Shown here in pieces: positions 51,644-58,977 of a stretch of 64,000 bases of DNA. The position numbers were made by a program, and so were the translations under genes. The stretch lies in contig NZ_CP038810.1 of the NCBI RefSeq assembly GCF_004797125.1, positions 2,294,001-2,358,000 on the forward strand, read 5' to 3'. The notes under the pieces were generated by a model. That model was given only the letters and a program-made list of their open reading frames with translations. It was not told the DNA's origin and did no database searches. How positions within the stretch are numbered: position 1 is the first letter of the stretch; every line of letters begins with the position of its first letter. The DNA comes from Flavobacterium sangjuense (GTDB taxonomy: Bacteria > Bacteroidota > Bacteroidia > Flavobacteriales > Flavobacteriaceae).

Positions 51644-52111
51644 ATGGGATATAGCGTTGAAATAATATTCGGTAAAGAACAAGTTATTAAATTCAGACAA
51701 GGTGAATCTCTATCTGATTACGAAAAATTAATACATAGAAAACAGTTTGTATTTGAAACTTTATCGGAGAGAAATAATTTCTACAAAGGACTATCCGAAA
51801 GTAATGGTTGGACAGATTTTGAAATAATCAATGAATATCAAACCAAGTTAAACAAGGATGAAGAGAACGAACCAACATTTGATTATTGGCGCTTTATTGA
51901 ACAATACTATCCAAATTATGATCATTCTGACAGCATATTATTAAGTGACATTTTAACTAGAAAATTAAGCGGTCAGGAAATCTGTGAAAGTGATGAAGAG
52001 TATATTAAAGGCTGGGATGTTAGAAAAGAATTGATGGAACTTGATAAAGAACTTTTAGGTAAAGCCTTTGAAAACTTTTTTAATACTATTTATCCCGAGA
52101 ATACAATTTGA
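51644..52111 (+). CDS. Protein of unknown function, divergent from the XRE-nuclease pair
   Basis: A 155-residue acidic, soluble protein (MGYSVEIIFGKEQVIKFRQG at the start), rich in aromatic and charged residues, with FDYWRFIEQYYPNYDHSDSI and an acidic C-terminal helix. No signal peptide, membrane helix or known domain is visible. Its promoter faces away from the XRE gene across an 82-base region with the C-box-like repeat. In a normal C-controlled restriction system, a methyltransferase would be here. It might be an immunity or accessory protein, but there is no direct evidence. Confidence 0.65.
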   Translation: MGYSVEIIFGKEQVIKFRQGESLSDYEKLIHRKQFVFETLSERNNFYKGLSESNGWTDFEIINEYQTKLNKDEENEPTFDYWRFIEQYYPNYDHSDSILLSDILTRKLSGQEICESDEEYIKGWDVRKELMELDKELLGKAFENFFNTIYPENTI

Positions 52112-52204
52112 GACCGCTCTGTTGCAGCTAACAATAAAAAAAGTAAAACCTCCACCTATTTCCCCAAACTTTCCGTACCTTAGTAATCACTAAAACTCCT
52201 CGTG

Positions 52205-52399
52205 ATGCTTATTCAAAAAAATACCGAACCTATCATCCTCATCATTGTGACGAGTGTTGTTCTGTATTCCATCATCCGCAGTAAAAAACTTAATTATTTG
52301 GGGCATCACTTAAGACATCATATAATTAAGCCGTCTATGAAAACGCTTAGAATGAAGTCCATAACTGAACGTGAATTAAAAAGAGAAATGGTGCATTAA
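52205..52399 (+). CDS. Small single-helix membrane protein, unknown
   Basis: A 64-residue frame with one membrane segment (IILIIVTSVVLYSII) followed by a strongly basic tail. I take the ATG at 52205, since a GTG at 52202 directly before it is less likely. CCGTACCTTAG about 35 bases upstream resembles a weak -7 element. I do not recognise it; it may be a real small protein or chance. Confidence 0.4.
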   Translation: MLIQKNTEPIILIIVTSVVLYSIIRSKKLNYLGHHLRHHIIKPSMKTLRMKSITERELKREMVH

Positions 52400-52402
52400 T
52401 TA

Positions 52403-53035
52403 TTACTTCTTCAACCATCCCGCAATACTCATTCTCCTCCCGTTCGTAACCAGAACTTCATGTTCGAGCACACTGCTTTTAAAGAAAACCGTTTTGCCCT
52501 GAGTAGGTGCAATCATTTGGTTGGCATCGGTTTGATAGACTAATAGTTCTCCTCCATCCTTCCCAACCCAATCCGGATTTAAATAAGAAATCATCGAGTA
52601 TTGCCGACTGGCGTTGTCCTTAAACTGATCGAGGTGCTTTACATAAAAATCGCCCGCTTCATAAAGTGAATAATGAAATTCATAACTCTGAATGTTGGCA
52701 TAACAAGTAGCGTTTAAGTAAGCTACAAAAGCATCCATCTTTTCGAAGAACAAGTTTTCATAAGGGTCATTGTGCTCTTTATCCAACCAATAAATCCTGT
52801 CCTTCCTTATTAATTGACTGTGCTTTAACAAACTGTCATTACCAGTACCTGCAGGTTTTAATTCATCATCCTCATGCAGCAACAATAAATTAGAAGCCAG
52901 GTGTTCACACAAACCATCACTTAAAAAATGTTCAGAGATACCAATACCATCATCCAAAAATCCTGCAATCAAGTCTTCAAAATCCGCTTCCATACTTCCA
53001 CACCTGAATTGACAAGTTGTGGCAAGGTAGGCCAA
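52403..53035 (-). CDS. 2-oxoglutarate/Fe(II)-dependent oxygenase (prolyl 4-hydroxylase-like)
   Basis: A 210-residue protein with the double-stranded beta-helix of the 2OG-Fe(II) oxygenase superfamily. The iron ligands are visible as HxD in FYVKHLDQFKD and the distal His in SSVLEHEV, with the 2-oxoglutarate arginine in NGRRMSIAGWL. Similar to the P4Hc group that hydroxylates proline or related residues. It stands alone on the minus strand. The substrate is unknown. Confidence 0.9.
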   Translation of the reverse strand: MAYLATTCQFRCGSMEADFEDLIAGFLDDGIGISEHFLSDGLCEHLASNLLLLHEDDELKPAGTGNDSLLKHSQLIRKDRIYWLDKEHNDPYENLFFEKMDAFVAYLNATCYANIQSYEFHYSLYEAGDFYVKHLDQFKDNASRQYSMISYLNPDWVGKDGGELLVYQTDANQMIAPTQGKTVFFKSSVLEHEVLVTNGRRMSIAGWLKK

Positions 53036-53151
53036 TTAAAAACAGTAATCAGATTATTAATTTATAATTAAATCTCCACCTTAAAACCCTATAACATTTA
53101 GTGCAAATCCTGTAACGTATAATCCCTATAAAATCAAGAACTTAGTACTAG

Positions 53152-53214
53152 CATCAGGTTGCAGTATAAATCGTAGTAACAGTATTATGCCGGCACTGTG
53201 ACCTGATGTTTTTT
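53152..53214 (+). promoter_or_regulatory. Inverted repeat with T-run in the leader of the YXWGXW gene
   Basis: CATCAGGTTGCAGT (53152-53165) and ACTGTGACCTGATG (53195-53208) pair with one two-base mismatch and are followed by TTTTTT. It is in the gap between divergent genes, upstream of the lipoprotein start, so it would be an attenuator or the end of a short RNA. Confidence 0.5.
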
Positions 53215-53240
53215 ACTCGTTTAATCTAAAAGAAAATACC

Positions 53241-53525
53241 ATGGAAAAGACAATAAAACTGTTGTTGTGCATGGGGTTCTTTTTACTATTGAATTCCTGT
53301 GCTGTCGGATATGTCGAGTCTGAACCAACTTATGTAGCCGTTTCCCGTCCACCCCAGCCTTCTGCGACCTATGTATGGATTGAAGGCAATTGGGTATGGA
53401 CCAATAATAATTATGTTTACCGACAAGGATACTGGGCTAGACCAAGACCGGGAAGAACCTATGTTTCCGGATATTGGCGCCACGAACCCCGAGGCTATGT
53501 TTGGGTAAAAGGACGATGGAATTAA
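53241..53525 (+). CDS. YXWGXW repeat lipoprotein
   Basis: A 94-residue lipoprotein: signal MEKTIKLLLCMGFFLLLNSC with lipobox LNSC. The mature part has WxxGxW-type repeats (WIEGNWVW, YRQGYWAR, YVSGYWRH, WVKGRW), the signature of BcpO-related YXWGXW proteins. They are small envelope proteins of unknown function. A terminator follows, so it is a single-gene transcript. Confidence 0.88.
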   Translation: MEKTIKLLLCMGFFLLLNSCAVGYVESEPTYVAVSRPPQPSATYVWIEGNWVWTNNNYVYRQGYWARPRPGRTYVSGYWRHEPRGYVWVKGRWN

Positions 53526-53531
53526 GATGAT

Positions 53532-53560
53532 AAACGCACCGAATGGTGCGTTTTTTTATT
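53532..53560 (+). terminator. Terminator after the YXWGXW gene
   Basis: AACGCACC and GGTGCGTT flank GAAT, followed by seven T. Confidence 0.9.
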
Positions 53561-53715
53561 GACCGGCAGGTAAAATATAATCGTTTAATGCAGAAGGGAA
53601 TTCTCTTGCTAAACTGTTAAATAGCAATATGCTATCCAAAAAATCGTATATTTGAAGAACTCAATCTGTTAGAAAACTGAGTATACTTTACCCAAATAGA
53701 ACAGCTGGTTTCCCC

Positions 53716-56700
53716 ATGAAAAGATTGTTTAACATTCCGGTTTTTTTTATCCAATTGCTATTTCCCCTAATTGGATTTGGGTTCAACTTAACGGTTACTC
53801 CTACCCATGAAACCTGTCCCGGAAATGCCTCTTTACATTTTACAGTTACGAATACAATACCGGGAAGCTCAATTGTTTATGTGGTTTATAAACTTCCCGA
53901 TCTAACAACACCTTACGCCTCAGGAACCGATACCACTGTCAACGGACTTACTGTTGGAAATTATAGGGTTATTGCAAGAGAGACTGTCGGTAGTACTACC
54001 ACAACACAACAACAGGATGTTACGATAACAACTTCGTTTGTACCGCTGAACTATACGGTTGAGGCACTCAATCAGGCGTGTTCAAACACTAGTAACATTT
54101 CGGTTATGGTCAGTGCAGGAACCGCCGCTACTTATGCCATAATTTCGGGACCGTCCACCTTTCCATCGCAAACATCCAATACCTTTTCGGGTTTAGTAGC
54201 TGGTGTTTACAGAATAAGAGTAACAGACAACTGCGGAAACTCTGCAGTACAGGCATTTACCGTAACGCAAAACCCAACGCTTCTCACTGTAAATAATCCC
54301 AGTTTCACCGATACCACTCCTGCATCATGCAATCAGGTTGTGGCTAATAATACAATAGTACCGGCAGCCGGAACGGTAATAGGCTATCCGTTACACATTG
54401 ATTATGTTTTGCATTTGCCAACAGGAATTACCCATATACTGGTAGTTTTAAATTCGGGTGACCCAACATCTCAGGACATCTCACAAATCCTTCCTTATCC
54501 AAACAGTCAGGACTATCTTTATGATGTCGTGATAACCGATGCCTGTGGCACAACCTATCCGGGCAGTAGTTTCTTTGTGAATAGGTCTATTTCATTAAGC
54601 TCGGCCATTACTACCCTTCCCTGCAACCAATATTATTTTACCCTGAACGTAGACAATTTTATCGGTCCTTATACACTAAATTTTAATAGCGTTCCGGCGG
54701 GTTTCAATCCTGCTGCCTTTAACAGTACTTATCCCGGGCCTTACACTCAGACATCCGTCGTTTTTGGCAGTGACTCTCAACCGGTTCCTATTGGAGATTA
54801 TACAGTCACCATCACCGATAGCTGTGGCAAGACCCAAACCGAGATTGTTGAAATCAAAGACAAACCACCTGTACCTAACATTTTAGGACTTAGTAACGGT
54901 TGCTTAGCCAATAACGGAAGAATAGTACTAAGCCTTGCCGACTATGATATTGTTACAGCAATAGTAACCTCCGCGCCTGCCGACTATCCTTTTCCATTGC
55001 CACATGATGTATCGGCTTTGATAAGCAGTGATGGCAGTATTTTGACTTTAGATCCTGTTCCATTAGGTGATTATACCATTCAAATTACAGATGACTGTGG
55101 TGATATTATCAGTCCTTTAGAGGTGAACGTACCTCCATTTGATCCTCCCGGAATCACCATTGATGTATTGCAGGGATGTGATATTGGTACGGCTTCGGTA
55201 AAAATAAACAGCAGTGAACCAGTTTCCGTAAAAATCACAGTGGCTCCAGCAACGTATCCCTTTTCGCTTCCTCATGATGTTTCCAATAATATTATCAGTA
55301 GTGGCGAAATATATCTGACAGGCTTAACCTCTGGAAATTACACTTTCAGCATTCTTAATGCTTGCGGAACTACTACAGCTGCATCGGTAACTATTGATGG
55401 TTATACTATAACAAATAGCACATTTTCGCTGGTCCCCGATTGTGGCGCGTTCAATATTCCACTTGATTTTGTAGACAATGTGACCGGAGATGAAACATTT
55501 TGGCTCCAAAAACTATTAGACGCAACAACCAACACTTGGGGAAATCCTGTTACTGATGCTTTTTACACTGAGGGAACAGTACCGGATGATACCAATTCTC
55601 TTGCGCTGGAAAATAATGCTACCACATATAATCTTACCATCAACGGAGTCTTCCGAATTGTACATCATTTCACTTCCTTTAACAATGGCAGCGACATCAA
55701 TAACAATTTGGTTCTTTCTCCAACCAAAGACTGTATCGAAATTTTATCACCTACACTGAGCTTTACCAATGCTTTAGCCATTAATGATGTCTATCGTATT
55801 CCCTGTTCGACAAGCGGTAATTTTGATGTTTTTTTGTCTGCAACCGGTATTCCACCGCTAAAGTATCGCATTATTGAAAAAGATGGAAGTCCATTTCTTG
55901 TAGATAATGGCACTTCAGATGTATTCTTAAATCTTAGTCCGGGCATCTATAAATTTGAGGTAGAAGACAGTTGTGGCAACAGTATTAACCGAATTTTTGA
56001 TGCTTCCGATTTGACTTCATTGGTTACCATCTATCCAACTTGTCCTTTGTTTAGTTGCACCAGTATCATAACCGGCAATGAAACTTTTGATTTATCAGCA
56101 CAAAGCAGTGTTATACTTGGTATTCAATCAGCAAGTCAGTATACCTTATCCTATCATACTTCGCAGTCAGATGCAGATGCCAATACCAATCCGATAACCA
56201 GTCTAACCAATTTCAATCCAGCTACGAATCCACAAACGATTTACATCAGGCTTATTTTTAATCTGTTTCCAAATTGTTATCAAACGGCAAGTTTTGATTT
56301 AATTACGGGACAAATACCAAGAATTAATCTCGCACCGGAATACGTCGATTGTGACGGTCAGCCTGTAGTACTGGATGCTTCTGCAGGTAATTTACCAACA
56401 ACCGGCTATTCGTGGTCAAACGGATTAACTACACCGGCAATTACCATTAGTGATATTGGCACCACTACACTAAACGTGACGACTACCAACAGTTATGGTA
56501 CATGTAATGCTTTACCTCTTAGTTGCACCGTTTCAAAAGACATTGTTGTAAACATTGCAGATATACCGGAAATAGATCATATAGAAACTCATGACTGGAC
56601 CGATAATGAAAACAGCATTACTGTTGTCACCACGCACGATGGTGCTTTTGAATATTCCATTGATGGAATAAACTTTCAGGAAAGTCCCGTTTTCTCAAAT

Positions 56701-57033
56701 TTAAGACCAGGGCTTTATACGGTTTATGTTCGCGATGCAGGCGGATGCAGAACACTGACAGAAGTTGTATGGCTACTGAATTATCCCAAATTCTTCACAC
56801 CAAACGGAGATGGTTACAATGAAACCTGGTATATATTAAACTCCAATAATGAGCCCGACTTTAAAGTGTTCATTTACGACCGTTATGGCAAACTGATTAC
56901 CAATATAATTTCTAATGGTCCGGGTTGGGATGGCAAGCTAAACGGAAAGGTATTGTTTGCTGATGATTATTGGTTTGTAGCTTACCGACAGGATGGAAGA
57001 ATCCACAGAGGGCATTTTACTTTGAAACGATAA
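53716..57033 (+). CDS. T9SS type B sorting domain protein, adhesin-like
   Basis: A 1105-residue secreted protein with a signal peptide (ending FGFN) and a C-terminal gliding-motility-associated/T9SS type B domain: FFTPNGDGYNETW, FKVFIYDRYGKLI, GWDGKLNGK and YWFVAYRQDG, ending HRGHFTLKR. The middle is a chain of Ig-like units, many closing with D-x-C-G motifs (VTDNCGNS, ITDACGTT, ITDSCGKT, ITDDCGDI, VEDSCGNS), suggesting disulfide-stabilised repeats as in SprB-like adhesins. It would be exported through the type IX system to the surface. TATATTTG at 53647-53654 may be its promoter -7. Confidence 0.92.
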   Translation: MKRLFNIPVFFIQLLFPLIGFGFNLTVTPTHETCPGNASLHFTVTNTIPGSSIVYVVYKLPDLTTPYASGTDTTVNGLTVGNYRVIARETVGSTTTTQQQDVTITTSFVPLNYTVEALNQACSNTSNISVMVSAGTAATYAIISGPSTFPSQTSNTFSGLVAGVYRIRVTDNCGNSAVQAFTVTQNPTLLTVNNPSFTDTTPASCNQVVANNTIVPAAGTVIGYPLHIDYVLHLPTGITHILVVLNSGDPTSQDISQILPYPNSQDYLYDVVITDACGTTYPGSSFFVNRSISLSSAITTLPCNQYYFTLNVDNFIGPYTLNFNSVPAGFNPAAFNSTYPGPYTQTSVVFGSDSQPVPIGDYTVTITDSCGKTQTEIVEIKDKPPVPNILGLSNGCLANNGRIVLSLADYDIVTAIVTSAPADYPFPLPHDVSALISSDGSILTLDPVPLGDYTIQITDDCGDIISPLEVNVPPFDPPGITIDVLQGCDIGTASVKINSSEPVSVKITVAPATYPFSLPHDVSNNIISSGEIYLTGLTSGNYTFSILNACGTTTAASVTIDGYTITNSTFSLVPDCGAFNIPLDFVDNVTGDETFWLQKLLDATTNTWGNPVTDAFYTEGTVPDDTNSLALENNATTYNLTINGVFRIVHHFTSFNNGSDINNNLVLSPTKDCIEILSPTLSFTNALAINDVYRIPCSTSGNFDVFLSATGIPPLKYRIIEKDGSPFLVDNGTSDVFLNLSPGIYKFEVEDSCGNSINRIFDASDLTSLVTIYPTCPLFSCTSIITGNETFDLSAQSSVILGIQSASQYTLSYHTSQSDADANTNPITSLTNFNPATNPQTIYIRLIFNLFPNCYQTASFDLITGQIPRINLAPEYVDCDGQPVVLDASAGNLPTTGYSWSNGLTTPAITISDIGTTTLNVTTTNSYGTCNALPLSCTVSKDIVVNIADIPEIDHIETHDWTDNENSITVVTTHDGAFEYSIDGINFQESPVFSNLRPGLYTVYVRDAGGCRTLTEVVWLLNYPKFFTPNGDGYNETWYILNSNNEPDFKVFIYDRYGKLITNIISNGPGWDGKLNGKVLFADDYWFVAYRQDGRIHRGHFTLKR

Positions 57034-57044
57034 CTACTCCAGAA

Positions 57045-57250
57045 AACAGCTCTTCTCTTTCTTTTGCCTTGATGCAAAAGACCCGAGGCTAGAAAGCCGA
57101 ACTGAGCGAAGTTAAACAAAAAATCAAGGCTCTTGCCAGCGCGCCTCCTGGCTCCTTCGCTAAAACAGTTCGCTGAACTGTTTCTTTACGCTCGGCCCTG
57201 CTCAAACAGCTTTTCTTTTTACGGACTTTTCAATTAATTGACACTCGCCT
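57045..57250. repeat. Composite repeat region
   Basis: The gap 57034-57295 holds CTTTTGC...GCAAAAG (57061-57080), a GAGGCTAGAAAGCCGAACTG block related to the GC-rich dispersed family, and AAACAGTTC-GCT-GAACTGTTT (57163-57183). The stretch is GC-rich for this genome and has no gene. Confidence 0.65.
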
Positions 57251-57295
57251 GCAGATTCTAAGGCCGAAAGCGTTTAGCTGAAACCACTTTTATAG

Positions 57296-57853
57296 TTACT
57301 TCTTAAACAAATCCTTTACCGAAACATTCTCTTTTTCAGAAGTAACCGCTTCAAAATAGTTTTTACGCGTAGCACCCATTTCTTTAGCTACCCAGTTTGA
57401 CGGCATCGTTTCTATTTGATTGTTATAGGCTAAAACACAGGAATTATAGCTATTTCTTGCTGCGGCTATATCTTCTTCCAAATCAATAATAGTGTGTTGC
57501 AAATGCATAATATTTCCATTGGACTGCAACTCAGGATAGTTTTCCACCGTTACCAAGACTTTGGACATCAGCGAACTTAATTCATTCTCTTTCTGAATTC
57601 GTTCTTCCGATTGCAAATCGGTGTTACTTGTAGCATTTCGCAAACTGACAATTTTTGCCAACGTATCACCTTCAAAAGTCATCGACTGTTGCACCGAAGC
57701 AACAATGTTAGGCAAAATATCAAAACGCTTTTTCAAAATAGCATCTAGAGTAGAATACGCCTTCTCAACAGCATTTCTTTTGATGACAATATTGTTGTAA
57801 GACACAAATATGATGAAACCACCAATTATCAGAATAAGGATAAGGAAAATCAT
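57296..57853 (-). CDS. LemA family protein
   Basis: A 185-residue protein with an N-terminal membrane helix (FLILILIIGGFIIFVSYNN) and the helical LemA domain: RNAVEKAYSTLDAILKKRFD, LPNIVASVQQ, and the later NSYNSCVLAYNNQIETMPS. Its topology is outside-facing or periplasmic with the helix as anchor. The function is not established. LemA genes often occur near M48 peptidases such as HtpX; here an M48 gene lies about 1.1 kb away on the other strand. Confidence 0.9.
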   Translation of the reverse strand: MIFLILILIIGGFIIFVSYNNIVIKRNAVEKAYSTLDAILKKRFDILPNIVASVQQSMTFEGDTLAKIVSLRNATSNTDLQSEERIQKENELSSLMSKVLVTVENYPELQSNGNIMHLQHTIIDLEEDIAAARNSYNSCVLAYNNQIETMPSNWVAKEMGATRKNYFEAVTSEKENVSVKDLFKK

Positions 57854-57992
57854 AGCGCTGTATTTTTAAGTATTGAACAAATATAATTATTTGAAGTTAA
57901 AAATATTTACTAAAATGCAAAACATCATTTTACACTTCTAAAGTTGCCTAAGTCTGAAATCTTTTTTAATTTTAAGTCAAAATGGTAGCACA

Positions 57993-58877
57993 ATGAAACG
58001 TCTTATTTGCTTTACCGTATTCTTATTTATCTGCAATGCTTATTGCCAACCCGGACTCGGATTTTCCTATACCCATCGGGAAGTTGATGAATACGAAGGT
58101 GATTACAGAAATGAGTACTTTGTACAATATGTGTTTAAAAAGAGTCCGGCCGAAAAGGCAGGCTTAAAAGCTGGTGACCAAATCATTAAGTTTCATGATG
58201 CCATCGTACAGTTTAACAATACTCTTGCATTTAGTAATAATCTAAAAGATTCGCCAGCTACGGTTACCATGATAATTTCTAGAAATGGTGTAAAACATAC
58301 CTTTACCATCACCAAAGCAGACAGATCAACCTATTTAAACATCTGCCTCGAAGGCAATTGCACCAATGGAACTGGTACTTTCGTCGATACCAATGGAACA
58401 ACCTATAAAGGACAATTTAAAAATAAGAAAAAAGAAGGCAAAGGAGAATCAGTTGGAGCTAATGGTGATAGTTATATTGGTGACTGGAAAGATGATAAAC
58501 GCGAAGGCAAAGGCATATACATTTCAAAACTAGACCCAAATCATATTGTAAGCACCGGCTGGAGTTATACAGGTGATTGGAAAGAGGACGCCATGACGGG
58601 CAAAGGAAAAATGACTTATAACGGAGGATTTTATGAGGGCGATATGCTCAATAACCTAAAAAGTGGACAGGGAAAATTAGTAACCGCCGATAAAACGGTT
58701 TATGAAGGTAGCTGGAATAACGACAAGCTTAACGGTAAAGGGACAATGACACAACCTAATGGCGATAAATTAACCGGTAACTTTCTCAGTGGCAAGCTTG
58801 AAGGAGAAGTTACTGTATACACCAAGGCAACGAACTCGACGACAACTGCTACTTATAGATATGGAATAAAAATATAA
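57993..58877 (+). CDS. PDZ and MORN repeat protein, secreted
   Basis: A 294-residue protein with a signal peptide (MKRLICFTVFLFICNAYC). A PDZ domain lies at about 38-110 (FKKSPAEKAGLKAGDQIIKF, then TVTMIISRNGVKHTFTI). At least six MORN repeats follow: TYKGQFKNKKKEGKGE, SYIGDWKDDKREGKGI, YTGDWKEDAMTGKGKM, FYEGDMLNNLKSGQGK, VYEGSWNNDKLNGKGT and KLTGNFLSGKLEGE. The cysteine at the signal end could also make it a lipoprotein. MORN repeats bind lipid or protein surfaces; a scaffold role is inferred. A terminator follows. Confidence 0.9.
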   Translation: MKRLICFTVFLFICNAYCQPGLGFSYTHREVDEYEGDYRNEYFVQYVFKKSPAEKAGLKAGDQIIKFHDAIVQFNNTLAFSNNLKDSPATVTMIISRNGVKHTFTITKADRSTYLNICLEGNCTNGTGTFVDTNGTTYKGQFKNKKKEGKGESVGANGDSYIGDWKDDKREGKGIYISKLDPNHIVSTGWSYTGDWKEDAMTGKGKMTYNGGFYEGDMLNNLKSGQGKLVTADKTVYEGSWNNDKLNGKGTMTQPNGDKLTGNFLSGKLEGEVTVYTKATNSTTTATYRYGIKI

Positions 58878-58880
58878 AAC

Positions 58881-58913
58881 AAAAAACTCTCAAGCTTTCA
58901 TTTGGGAGTTTTT
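58881..58913 (+). terminator. Terminator after the PDZ-MORN gene
   Basis: AAAAACTCTCAA and TTTGGGAGTTTTT pair around GCTTTCA. Confidence 0.85.
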
Positions 58914-58977
58914 AATTTAAAATAAATTTTGATGTTTCAGAATTTATAATATTTTTGATTCTCCCTAACCTAATTCT

